NCBI RefSeq assembly: GCF_963920925.1
Contig: NZ_CAWUDI010000008.1
Coordinates: 1-64,000 of the forward strand
Source: Rivularia sp963920925
GTDB taxonomy: Bacteria > Cyanobacteriota > Cyanobacteriia > Cyanobacteriales > Nostocaceae
Reading direction: 5' to 3'
DNA length: 64,000 nucleotides
In this document: piece after piece, positions 1 through 8,023 of the stretch
How positions within the stretch are numbered: the stretch's first letter is position 1
Layout of the letters: each line of letters opens with the position of its first letter
Translations under genes and position numbers: made by a program
Notes under the pieces: model-generated
What the model was told of the DNA's origin: nothing
The model's input: the letters and a program-made list of their open reading frames with translations, nothing else
The model's database searches: none

Positions 1-62
1 CTAATTCCTAATTCCTAATTCCTAATTCCTAATTCCTAATTCCTAATTCCTAATTACTAATT
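1..62. repeat. Heptanucleotide tandem repeat (CTAATTC)n
   Basis: About seven tandem copies of CTAATTC run from the window edge, the last ones degenerate. This is a short tandemly repeated repetitive (STRR) sequence typical of filamentous cyanobacteria. It probably continues beyond the window. Confidence 0.9.
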
Positions 63-137
63 CCCTAATAACTGCTAGCCTTATATTAGTGGCGTGAAAT
101 TGTTGCAATACCTGAATCGCTGCTTCTAGGGGGACAT

Positions 138-1184
138 ATCGAAAATAACAAAAACATCATCGTTATCGGTACTTCAGCAGGAGGAGTAGAAGCGCTTTCT
201 TTCCTGGTTAGTCATTTTCCTGCGGACTTAAATGCTGCTGTAATGATAGTTTTACACGTACCTAGTCACGCTACCAGTGTTCTGCCGCATATTCTTAACC
301 GTGCCGGAGAATTACCAGCCTGTCATCCTAAAGATGGACAAGAAATTTCCCCTGGCTGTATTTATATTGCTCCGCCAGACTATCACTTATTAGTCAAACC
401 CGGATATATTAGCTTGGTGCGGGGACCTAGAGAAAACAATCATCGTCCTGCAATTGACCCTTTATTCCGTAGTGCCGCACGGGCTTATGGAAGGCGAGTT
501 GTAGGGGTGGTGCTTACGGGGGTACTTGATGATGGTACGGCAGGACTGCAAGCGATAAAACTCCGTGGTGGCATGGCAGTTGTGCAAAACCCGGAAGATG
601 CTGTTTATCCAGGAATGCCGCGCAGCGCAATTGAGAATGTAGAGGATATTGATTATATTCTGCCTTTGTCGGAGATTGCTTCCGTTTTAATAAAACTAGC
701 TAATACCCCTGTTGAAGCCGAAGCAGAGAAGCCTGTTTCCCATGACATCGAAATTGAAACTGATTTGGTGGATATGGATATGGAAACTTTTAATAACGAC
801 GATAGGGCAGGTACGCCTTCTAGCTTTGCCTGTCCCGATTGCGGCGGTACTCTTTGGGAATTAGAACAAAAAAATTTGTTGCGGTTTCGATGTCGTATCG
901 GTCATGCTTATTCGTTAGAAAGCTTGCTAGCAAAGCAGTCTGACGCTTTAGAGGATGCATTATGGTTTGCTTTGCGGGCTTTGGAAGAGAAAGCATCTTT
1001 AACAAGACGCATGGCAAAAAGAATGCGCGATCGCAATCAGAATTTAGCCGCACAACGATTGCAGGAACAAGCAGAAGATGCTCTTGCTCGTGCCAATGTG
1101 ATCCGTGAAACATTACTTTTAGGAAAGACGATTATCGAAAATAAATTTAATGTTTTAGAGGAGGCAACAGAAAATGAGGAATAG
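138..1184 (+). CDS. CheB-type protein-glutamate methylesterase with C-terminal zinc-ribbon-like segment
   Basis: Methylesterase of the CheB family, which removes methyl groups from glutamate residues of receptor proteins; cytosolic. The first ATG in frame (243) gives 313 residues but lies after the conserved nucleophile motif. Translation upstream in the same frame gives IIVIGTSAGGVEAL at about 156-197, containing the catalytic Ser. After it come the His of VLHVPSH and the Asp of GVLDDGTAG, which completes the triad. No ATG, GTG or TTG lies in frame between the stop at 87 and 243. An AGGGGG stretch at 128-133 stands just before an ATC codon at 138, so 138 is my best guess for the start; CTG at 120 is an alternative. 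The C-terminus has CPDCGG...CRIGHAYS, a zinc-ribbon-like segment, and a helical tail. There is no receiver domain. The family call is safe; the start is not. Confidence 0.8.
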   Translation: MENNKNIIVIGTSAGGVEALSFLVSHFPADLNAAVMIVLHVPSHATSVLPHILNRAGELPACHPKDGQEISPGCIYIAPPDYHLLVKPGYISLVRGPRENNHRPAIDPLFRSAARAYGRRVVGVVLTGVLDDGTAGLQAIKLRGGMAVVQNPEDAVYPGMPRSAIENVEDIDYILPLSEIASVLIKLANTPVEAEAEKPVSHDIEIETDLVDMDMETFNNDDRAGTPSSFACPDCGGTLWELEQKNLLRFRCRIGHAYSLESLLAKQSDALEDALWFALRALEEKASLTRRMAKRMRDRNQNLAAQRLQEQAEDALARANVIRETLLLGKTIIENKFNVLEEATENEE

Positions 1185-1291
1185 GGAATTGGGCATTGGG
1201 CATTGGGAATTGGGAATTGGGCATTGGGCATTGGGCATTGGGAATAGGGCATTGGGCATTGGGAATAGGGAATAGGGCATTGGGCATTGGG
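1185..1291. repeat. STRR cluster (TTGGGCA / TTGGGAA heptamers)
   Basis: Some fifteen imperfect copies of a 7-base unit (GGGCATT, GGGAATT, GGGAATA) begin at the cheB stop codon. The TAG stop itself sits inside the first unit (GAATAGGGAATTGGGC). Confidence 0.9.
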
Positions 1292-1422
1292 GAAAAAGAC
1301 GATATTATTTATTGTTGGAGCGTTATTGAAGATAATAATTCTTCCCTAATAAACGAATGCAGCGCTTTTTAACTAAATTTGGGCATATTAAAGGATGTGA
1401 AAGAAAGTCGAATTATATATTT

Positions 1423-1545
1423 TACTTTTATGCCACACGAGCGTAGCCCTCACCCCGCCCTGACGGGCACCCCTCTCCCAAGCTTGGGAGAGGGGAGGGG
1501 GAGAGGGATTTATCTTGAATAAGAACACGTTTTTTGCATGATTTT
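1423..1545. repeat. Dispersed repeat with 26-bp palindrome, copy 1
   Basis: The element is centred on CTCTCCCAAGCTTGGGAGAG (1473-1492), extended by CCC/GGG on each side to 26 bp. Shared flanks read TTTTATGCCACAC on the left and TTTTTTGCATGA on the right. A second copy with the same flanks is at 5514-5640 and an inverted core copy at 42188-42247. The rest of 1292-1822 holds no gene. Confidence 0.8.
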
Positions 1546-1574
1546 TTACCCCTTAAAAAGACGCAGAATTAACA

Positions 1575-1690
1575 GCCTAGTACCGCTTCGCGGAAGTAAG
1601 AAGTAAGAAGTAAGAAGTAAGAAGTTTGATTTTCTAGGCTTTTCAGCTATTTTTAATGGTTGCCTTATTTCCGCCGACTTGTACTAGCCG
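1575..1690. repeat. Imperfect inverted repeat with internal GAAGTAA heptamers
   Basis: The left end GCCTAGTACCGCTTCGCGGAA and the right end TTCCGCCGACTTGTACTAGCC are imperfect inverted repeats. Between them are five tandem GAAGTAA units (about 1594-1625). The ends resemble those of the TA-flanked MITE family at 5343, 18297, 25457 and 34015, so this may be a decayed member. It lies about 130 bases upstream of the cheR start. Confidence 0.5.
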
Positions 1691-1822
1691 GATACTTTTA
1701 AAACATCTTCTTAAATACGGCTAATTAGATAAAAACAAATTTTAATTTTTACCGCACATAAAATTCATTAATATAAAAAACACAAATCTAAATAATAAAA
1801 AACCTAATAGGAGAAGATTATA

Positions 1823-3691
1823 TTGAATAATACACCGGCAGAGCCAGAATTAGAAAGATTATTGCAATATATCAAAAGCAATCGTGGTTTTGATTTTAGC
1901 GGTTACAAACGTGCCAGCTTAAGTCGTCGCATTTGCAAAAGGATGCAATCAATTGGTATAGAAAACTATACTAATTATTTGGATTATTTAGAAGTTCATC
2001 CCAAGGAATTTGTTGAGTTGTTCAATACGATTTTAATTAACGTTACTTCTTTCTTCCGAGAACCAAAAGCTTGGGAATATATTACTTCGGAAATTATTCC
2101 TCAAATTATTAACAAAGAAACTTTCGATCAACCAATTCGGATCTGGAGTGCTGGGTGTGCTTCCGGTGAAGAAACCTACACCATCGCAATTCTGTTAGCA
2201 GAAAGTTTGGGTATGGAAAAATATTCGCAGTTGGTAAAAGTGTTTGCTACCGATGTGGATATGGAAGCGCTCAGCCACGCTCGTTATGCAAATTATACTT
2301 CCAAACAAATCCAAAATATTCCTCAAGAAATTTTAGAAAAGTATTTTGAACCTGTAAACAATCACTACAACATTAAAAAAGAACTGCGTCGCGGGGTTAT
2401 TTTTGGTCGTCACGATTTGGTACAGGATGCCCCTATATCTAAAATTGACCTGTTGATATGTCGCAATACCTTAATGTATTTTAATAGTGAAACCCAAAGT
2501 AAAATTCTCGATCGCTTTCACTTTGCATTAAATAACGGTGGTTTTTTGTTTTTGGGTAAAGCTGAAATGTTATTCAGTCGCAACCATTTATTTTCACCGT
2601 TAGAGTTAAGACAGCGAATATTTACCAAGCTTGCTAATGGTAACTTTCGACAAATGATGATGGGAATAGCTTCCTCAGATAATCAACAGCAAGTTCCCCA
2701 AATAATCGATCACAATTGCATTTATGAAGCGGCATTTGAAGTAGAGCCAGTTGCTCAAATAGTCGTAGATGTCAACGGTATAATTACTCTTGCGAATCAA
2801 GAGGTTCGCAATATGTTTAACATTCATCTTAAAGATATTGGTCGTTTGCTGCAAGATTTAGAGATTTCCTATCGCCCTGTAGAATTGCGATCGCGAATCG
2901 AACAAGTTCATAATCATCGGCGTACAGTTGCTTTAAAAGACATCGAATGGTTCAATGCAGAGCGGGAAACCAGCTACGATCTTGATATACAAATAATACC
3001 CCTCGTCCACGAAAATACTGATGAACTGTTAGGGGTGAAAATAATCTTTAACAACGTTACCCGCTTCAAGGATTTACAACAAAATTTAGTCACTGCAAAT
3101 CAGGAGTTAGAAACAGCTTATGAAGAACTTCAATCTACTAACGAAGAATTAGAAACTACAAACGAAGAGCTGCAATCTACTGTGGAAGAATTAGAAACTA
3201 CAAATGAAGAACTACAATCTACTAATGAAGAATTAGAGACAATGAACGAAGAGCTGCAATCTACCAACGAAGAATTGCAGACAATGAACGAAGAAATGCG
3301 GGAAAGTAGTAACGAACTCAACCGGGTAAACGGCTTTTTAGAGTCTATTTTGACAAGTTTACGTTCTGGAGTAGTGGTTTTAAGTCCAGAATTGCACATA
3401 TTAATTTGGAACTATAAAGCAGAAGATATGTGGGGATTGCGGTTTGACGAAGTTTTTTCCCAGCACTTTATGAATTTAGATATCGGTTTACCCTTAGATA
3501 AACTTAGACAACCTTTGCGAGCAATTCTTAATGGTGAGAAGGAAAACTATGAATTTGAAATAAATGCCAGAAATCGCAGAGGTAAAGCAATTAAATGTCA
3601 AATAATTTTAACACCCCTTAATAATTCAACATCAGATATTCAAGGAGTAATTTTATTAATGGAGGGACACGAACAAGAGGAATCTATATAA
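1823..3691 (+). CDS. CheR-type methyltransferase with PAS domains and long coiled coil
   Basis: SAM-dependent glutamate methyltransferase of the CheR family. The start is TTG, supported by AGGAG at 1809-1813 nine bases upstream. The N-terminal helical CheR domain spans about residues 1-80 (NVTSFFRE at 73-80). The SAM-binding motif WSAGCASGEE is at about 108-117 and ICRNTLMYF at about 213. A PAS-like segment covers roughly 270-400. Next comes a coiled coil (about 420-497) built of near-perfect heptads such as NEELQST and NEELETT, then a C-terminal PAS domain (about 505-615). In many bacteria these parts follow CheB in one polypeptide; here CheB is a separate gene 640 bases upstream. No CheA, CheW or receptor gene is nearby, so a sensory role other than classical chemotaxis is likely. 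Confidence 0.9.
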   Translation: MNNTPAEPELERLLQYIKSNRGFDFSGYKRASLSRRICKRMQSIGIENYTNYLDYLEVHPKEFVELFNTILINVTSFFREPKAWEYITSEIIPQIINKETFDQPIRIWSAGCASGEETYTIAILLAESLGMEKYSQLVKVFATDVDMEALSHARYANYTSKQIQNIPQEILEKYFEPVNNHYNIKKELRRGVIFGRHDLVQDAPISKIDLLICRNTLMYFNSETQSKILDRFHFALNNGGFLFLGKAEMLFSRNHLFSPLELRQRIFTKLANGNFRQMMMGIASSDNQQQVPQIIDHNCIYEAAFEVEPVAQIVVDVNGIITLANQEVRNMFNIHLKDIGRLLQDLEISYRPVELRSRIEQVHNHRRTVALKDIEWFNAERETSYDLDIQIIPLVHENTDELLGVKIIFNNVTRFKDLQQNLVTANQELETAYEELQSTNEELETTNEELQSTVEELETTNEELQSTNEELETMNEELQSTNEELQTMNEEMRESSNELNRVNGFLESILTSLRSGVVVLSPELHILIWNYKAEDMWGLRFDEVFSQHFMNLDIGLPLDKLRQPLRAILNGEKENYEFEINARNRRGKAIKCQIILTPLNNSTSDIQGVILLMEGHEQEESI

Positions 3692-3966
3692 TAGTTAGGA
3701 GTTAGGAGGCGCGGAGTTAGAATAAGAGATAATTATTTTTGGCCTTTGTTCCCTATTCCCTATTCCCTGTTACCTTTTACCTCTGATTCAACTATTTAAT
3801 GCCGCATAAAAAATAAAGCTATAAACCAAAAAAAAGGCGTAAGTTTTATCCCACCGGATTATATAAAAATAGAATATATCGGTATAAAGATAGATACTAT
3901 TTGCTGTAATAATAGATAATTTTAAAATTAGATATTAATATTTGCACAATAAAACAGAGGTTTTAA

Positions 3967-5289
3967 GTGAATTTTGACAAATTCGTTAGTAAAGTAAAAG
4001 GAGTGCGACAGCAATCAGATTTATTACAAAACCGAATTACAAAGGAAATACCCAATCGAGAAGATTTATTGGTAGAAACTGTCGAGCAGCTAAATACTAG
4101 CTTAGAAGAACTTCACGTAGCAGAAGAAGAATTACTCCAGCAAAACGAGCAATTAGTAGAATATCAACAAGAAATAAATAACGAACGCCAACGCTATCAA
4201 GAATTGTTTGATTTTGCTCCCGATGCCTACCTGATAACTGATACTTATGGTAAAATCCTTGAAGCCAATCGTGCCGCATCGCAATTACTTACAATTGAGA
4301 GAAAAAAACTCGCTGGTAAACTGATAATTATCTTTGTTCCACAAGCAACACGTCGAGAATTTCGCAAAAAACTGCGCTACTTATACGAAAGAAAACAAAT
4401 AAAAGATTGGGAAATTGATTTACAAAATTATCAGAAAAATTCATTTAATTGTGAAATCAGCGCCAGTAGCATAAACGATAAAAACGGCCGCTGTGTTGGT
4501 ATGCGCTGGCTATTACGGGATGTTAGCGCTCGTAAATTAGCAGAAGCCAAAATCCGTTTTGTGGAACTGCAAAATTTTAAACTAAAAGAATCCTCGCGGT
4601 TAAAATCGCAAATTTTAGCGGTTTTATCCCATGAATTGCGAACACCTTTAAATGCAGTCATAGGTTTTTCCGATGTACTTTTACGGTTAAACAGAAATCA
4701 GTTTACTCCTCAGTCCCTAAATATAATAAAAACAATTATCAGAAACGGTAAAGAGCTATTAAAACTGATTAATAATATGCTTGATTTTGCCGGATTAGAA
4801 GAAGGTAAACTTACTCTTCATCTGCAAAAATTTAATATTAAAGAGTTAATCGGAAAAATTACAGATGATTTGTATTTTTTCGCAAACCAGAAAAACATTT
4901 GTTTAGAAACTCATATAAATATCCAAAACGTTATAGTTATTAATGACCCGATTCGTCTTCAACAACTACTAAGCAACTTAGTTTACAACGCCATTAAATT
5001 TACAGAAACTGGTAGCGTATCAGTTGAATTAGAAGAGTTAAACGAAGATAAGATAATTATAACTATTCAAGATACAGGTATTGGTATTTCAGACATAGAT
5101 TTAAAACACATATTTCAAGCATTTAGACAAGTAAATCAGACCATAACTCGTACTTCTCAAGGAACGGGATTAGGATTAGCAATAGTCAAAGATTTATTAG
5201 TTTTAATGGGTGGAACTATCACTGTAGAAAGTTTAGTTGGTGAAGGTTCAACCTTTCGCGTCGAGTTACCGAGGGCAGTTAACAGTTAA
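3967..5289 (+). CDS. PAS-domain sensor histidine kinase
   Basis: Cytosolic two-component histidine kinase, 440 residues from a GTG start with AGAGG six bases upstream. An N-terminal coiled coil (about 35-75, rich in EELLQQNEQ) leads into a PAS domain (about 78-195, FDFAPDAYLITDTYGKILEAN). The HisKA phosphoacceptor is SHELRTPLN with His222. The ATPase domain has an N-box around NLVYNAIKF, G1 DTGIGIS and G2 GTGLGLAIVKDL. There is no transmembrane segment and no receiver domain, so the partner regulator lies elsewhere. The gene follows cheR in the same orientation after 275 bases and probably belongs to the same signalling unit. The ligand of the PAS domain cannot be read from the sequence. Confidence 0.93.
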   Translation: MNFDKFVSKVKGVRQQSDLLQNRITKEIPNREDLLVETVEQLNTSLEELHVAEEELLQQNEQLVEYQQEINNERQRYQELFDFAPDAYLITDTYGKILEANRAASQLLTIERKKLAGKLIIIFVPQATRREFRKKLRYLYERKQIKDWEIDLQNYQKNSFNCEISASSINDKNGRCVGMRWLLRDVSARKLAEAKIRFVELQNFKLKESSRLKSQILAVLSHELRTPLNAVIGFSDVLLRLNRNQFTPQSLNIIKTIIRNGKELLKLINNMLDFAGLEEGKLTLHLQKFNIKELIGKITDDLYFFANQKNICLETHINIQNVIVINDPIRLQQLLSNLVYNAIKFTETGSVSVELEELNEDKIIITIQDTGIGISDIDLKHIFQAFRQVNQTITRTSQGTGLGLAIVKDLLVLMGGTITVESLVGEGSTFRVELPRAVNS

Positions 5290-5342
5290 CAGTGAGCAGT
5301 GAGCAGTTATCAGTTAAACGCCCTCACTACAAAAACAAAGCC

Positions 5343-5472
5343 TAGTACCTGGGTGTAAATAAACATAACTATAATGATGTCATTACGAGGAGGTACGACG
5401 AAGTAATCGCAAGGATTTCAGCTTTTTTTACATTCTGTTACATAGTCATATTTAATTGTACCTACCTACTTA
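5343..5472. repeat. TA-flanked MITE-like element, copy 1
   Basis: The right end reads TACCTACCTACTTA and the left end CTAGTACCTGGGTGTAAATA, imperfect inverted repeats of each other. Internal sequence (GTCATTACGAGGAGG, AAGTAATCGCAAGG, TGTTACATAGT) matches copies at 18297, 25457 and 34015. The left end is more degenerate than in the other copies. Confidence 0.65.
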
Positions 5473-5513
5473 GAGTGTTGACTTTGATCAGATTTTCGCG
5501 CTTAAGTTCATAC

Positions 5514-5640
5514 AACTTTTATGCCACACCAGCTCCCGCCCTCACCCCGCCCTAAAGGGCACCCCTCTCCCAAGCTTGGGAGAGGGGAGGGGGAGAGGGC
5601 ACTGTCTTGAACACCAACGCACTTTTTGCATGAATTTTTA
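5514..5640. repeat. Dispersed repeat with 26-bp palindrome, copy 2
   Basis: Same layout as 1423-1545: TTTTATGCCACAC, then CACCCCGCCCT, the palindrome at 5562-5587, GGGGGAGAGGG, CTTGAA and TTTTTGCATGA. The two copies differ by scattered substitutions, so they are not a recent duplication. Confidence 0.8.
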
Positions 5641-5682
5641 TCTGCGAATACTATTAATTGTTAATTGTTAATTGTTCATTAT

Positions 5683-6588
5683 TCATTGTTCATTGATAAC
5701 TGATTCCGCAATTCTCAACTTAGCAGAGCGAGCGCGGGGATTATCTTTAATTTCTTCTTCTTGTGCAATAATCGGCTTTTTAGTTAATACTTTTAACAAC
5801 GATGAATCTTTAAAACTGTGTTTAACTATCCTGTCTTCCAAGCTGTGAAAACTAATAACGGCAAATTTACTACCTTCAACAAGTGCATTCGGAGCTTTCT
5901 CTAAAAGTGTTTCTAAAGATTTTAATTCATCATTTACGACAATTCTTAAAGCTTGAAAAACGCGAGTTGCGGGGTGAATTCTTCCATAACGATATTTCCG
6001 AGGAACGCTGTAAGATATGGCTTCAGCTAACTCGGTTGTGGTGTGAAACGGACGCTTTTCAACAATACGTCTGGCGATGCGTCGCGATAATCTTTCTTCA
6101 CCATATTTAAAGAAAACATTTGCTAATTCCACTTCATCCCAATGGTTTATTGCTTCAGCAGCAGTTAAAGATTGTCTTCTATCCATCCGCATATCAAGTT
6201 CGGCTTCGTTGCGAAAACTAAAACCCCTTTCCGGATTATCCAAATGGTAAGAACTAACTCCTAAATCTGCAATAATTCCGTCAAAAGTATTGTGTGGAAA
6301 ATTATATTCAGCGAAATTGCTACGGACAAATTCTACACGACTTCCAAATTCTGCTAAATTATTTTTTGCTGCCGTTAAAGCATCTTGATCGCGATCGATC
6401 GCCGTGATTCGCGTATTTGGTGCAGCGGATAAAATTAACCGAGAATGCCCGCCACCACCAACAGTTGTATCTAAATAATGCCCGTTTTCGCGTATTTCTA
6501 AACCTGTAATTATTTCTTTTCCTAAAACTGGTATGTGTAAAAAAGCGGGTGTTTCTGGATTAGATGGTGCTGGCAATTCATTAATCAT
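5683..6588 (-). CDS. rsmH: 16S rRNA (cytosine-1402-N4)-methyltransferase RsmH
   Basis: SAM-dependent methyltransferase acting on N4 of C1402 in 16S rRNA (MraW family). The sequence shows HIPVLGKEII near the N-terminus, the SAM motif DTTVGGGGHSRLIL, AIDRDQDAL, GIIADLGVSSYHLDNPERGF, DMRMD and the C-terminal VISFHSLEDRIVK, all family hallmarks in the usual order. I place the start at the ATG at 6588 (MINELPAPSN), giving about 301 residues. In-frame ATGs lie 2, 4 and 10 codons further upstream, the furthest at 6618. With this start the gene overlaps the end of the antitoxin-like gene by 8 bases (ATGATTAA), so the two are probably translated from one message. It is not in a division/cell-wall cluster here. 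Confidence 0.95.
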   Translation of the reverse strand: MINELPAPSNPETPAFLHIPVLGKEIITGLEIRENGHYLDTTVGGGGHSRLILSAAPNTRITAIDRDQDALTAAKNNLAEFGSRVEFVRSNFAEYNFPHNTFDGIIADLGVSSYHLDNPERGFSFRNEAELDMRMDRRQSLTAAEAINHWDEVELANVFFKYGEERLSRRIARRIVEKRPFHTTTELAEAISYSVPRKYRYGRIHPATRVFQALRIVVNDELKSLETLLEKAPNALVEGSKFAVISFHSLEDRIVKHSFKDSSLLKVLTKKPIIAQEEEIKDNPRARSAKLRIAESVINEQ

Positions 6589-6928
6589 GGACATTTGCAT
6601 TTGAATCTGATTCTTCAATTTCGGAAATACCTATTAAGGTAACTGGTGGACGGTTGGGAAATTCAACAATAAGCTTTAGCTCACCTCCCATTGCTGCAAT
6701 ATATTTCTGCAAAGTTGAAAGCATCAAATCGGTTCGCTGCTCCAACCGAGAAATATTACCTTGGTCAACTTGCAAAAATTCTGCCATTTGTTTTTGAGTC
6801 AGCTTTCTAGCTTGTCTTAATTGCTGTCTAGTCATTTCCTCCGCAATCAGCTTTGTTGATTCTTCTTCAATTTTTTTGCGTCGTTCGGGTGATAGCTCTT
6901 GTAATTTGTCTTTTAAAGTTTTCCCCAT
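6581..6928 (-). CDS. HigA-type antitoxin, XRE-family helix-turn-helix protein
   Basis: A 115-residue protein with a central HTH (about 36-80: QLRQARKLTQKQMAEFL, then QGNISRLEQRTD), followed by the LSTLQKYIAAMGGEL segment typical of HigA antitoxins encoded downstream of HigB. It would bind DNA at its own promoter and neutralise the toxin. The gene starts 15 bases after the stop of the HigB-like reading frame (6944) and overlaps rsmH at its 3' end. The antitoxin frame is intact although the toxin frame is broken. Family call confident; toxin partnership inferred from gene order. Confidence 0.85.
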   Translation of the reverse strand: MGKTLKDKLQELSPERRKKIEEESTKLIAEEMTRQQLRQARKLTQKQMAEFLQVDQGNISRLEQRTDLMLSTLQKYIAAMGGELKLIVEFPNRPPVTLIGISEIEESDSNANVHD

Positions 6929-6943
6929 CAGTTATTCTCACTT

Positions 6944-7328
6944 TTATTCTGGTTGAGATTTTAATTGGCTTAAATGTGCGTCAAACCTATTATCAGCCGT
7001 TTTGATAAGTTGCTTATAAAAACGATTTTCACTACTACCTGATTTATCACCCGCAACTAATAATACTGCATCGCGTTTGGGGTCAAATGCCTTCTTCAAT
7101 ACGCCAAACACCATCTGCTGCTTTAAACCTTAATTCTTTCATATTGCTATGTCGCGAGCCGTTAAGTGTATCAACATGAGGTCGCCCCAATTCGGAACCG
7201 AAAACTTGCAACAGACTTACACGAGCAAATAATTTGTCTTGCACCTCTTGTGGTAGAGCATCAAATTCTGGTTCAAAATCTTGATAAAATTCAACAACCC
7301 AGTTCATTAAGTATGTACTCGAACACAT
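6944..7328 (-). pseudogene. HigB/Gp49-type toxin gene with a one-base frameshift
   Basis: The first frame (7328 to 7083) reads WVVEFYQDFEPEFDALPQEV, then LGRPHVDTLNGSRHSNMKEL and VWRIEE before a premature TGA. The next frame (7090 to 6944) continues exactly where the family expects, with AFDPKRDAVLLVAGDKSG, then NRFYKQLIKTADNRFDAHL and a stop. One extra G near 7091 explains the break: removing it gives VWRIEEAFDP with normal spacing. The intact protein would be about 127 residues, an RNase-type toxin of the RelE/HigB (Gp49) family. It is either a true inactivating mutation that left the antitoxin in place or a sequencing error. Confidence 0.8.
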
Positions 7329-7419
7329 ATATTTTCAAGTACATATTAAAACTGTATGGTTGTATCTAGCAATATAAAATAATTCGTAATAATTAAAGCC
7401 TTATTGCCTTTTTGTCGCC

Positions 7420-7677
7420 TTATAGAGTATTGCTACTCAATGCTGGTGCGCTAAAAGACAAATTACAAGATTGTAAATGTGCTAGCAGCGAATGCTCGTA
7501 GTTAATTTGTGCGGTATACAGCTTAAAGACAAACTTACCCGATGGCGCGTTTACAAAAAAAGTCGTGTTGACAGTACCTTGATTAGTCGCTTGAATGCGC
7601 GGATTCTCAAGACACCATGCACCAAGCAATTGCACCACATCAGCTTCGGTAACTAAGTAATCTTTAGAATTAGGCAT
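7420..7677 (-). pseudogene. N-terminal fragment of an aminoglycoside phosphotransferase-family kinase
   Basis: The 85-residue frame resembles the first quarter of APH/homoserine-kinase-like phosphotransferases: an N-terminal helix, then QATNQGTVNTTFFVNAPSG and KFVFKLYTAQINYEHSLLAH, i.e. the nucleotide-binding loop and the Lys-containing strand. The family is normally 300-350 residues with a catalytic HGDLH-type loop. None of that follows in any frame before the HigB remnant. The remainder seems to have been lost by deletion. The family assignment rests on a short stretch. Confidence 0.55.
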
Positions 7678-7734
7678 AATAATGCACTTGTATAGAAAAG
7701 TCTAATAGGTTGTTTGAAAAGCTTGTTTTTGAAT

Positions 7735-7850
7735 TCAACTCTCGGAAACCTAACCCCTAACCCCTTCCCTACTAGGGAAGGGGAACAGGAGAGCAAGCTT
7801 TTTTAAGCCTCTCTCCTTGTAGGAGAGAGGTTTGGAGAGAGGTTTTTTTA
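7735..7850. repeat. Dispersed C-rich/G-rich hairpin repeat
   Basis: CCTAACCCCTAACCCC, then CCCTACTAGGGAAGGGG, later CTCTCTCCTTGTAGGAGAGAGG and a T-run. This is a common cyanobacterial interspersed hairpin. It occupies most of the ndhH upstream region (7678-8023), where no gene is seen. Confidence 0.7.
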
Positions 7851-8023
7851 ATAATGTAATTTACCCCGTTTCATCCTTCATAATTAAAGAAATGCTCTTA
7901 AATTAATCTTCACCCTCCGAAACAGCGAGCATAAGCGAATATTCTATTAAAAATATTTGGTTAAAATAACTAAACTGAGGGAAGAGTGCAACAAAAGTTT
8001 ATATTGAGGAGAATTACTGATTC

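Larger units (their letters stand above)
5290..5682. other. Intergenic repeat cluster between kinase gene and rsmH
   Basis: This convergent intergenic region holds no gene. It contains GTGAGCA-type heptamers just after the kinase stop (about 5287-5312), a TA-flanked MITE (5343-5472), the second copy of the 26-bp palindrome element (5514-5640) and TTAATTG/TTCATTG heptamers at 5652-5695 that run into the rsmH stop region. Confidence 0.8.

Noticed and set aside
1037..1252. Minus-strand open frame with repeated PNAQFPIPN-type sequence
   Set aside because: Translation of the STRR heptamers; no gene features.
3130..3399. Open frame on the minus strand opposite the CheR coiled coil (Ser/Val/Asn-rich repeats)
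   Set aside because: It is the antisense shadow of NEELQST heptads, with no start context and low complexity.
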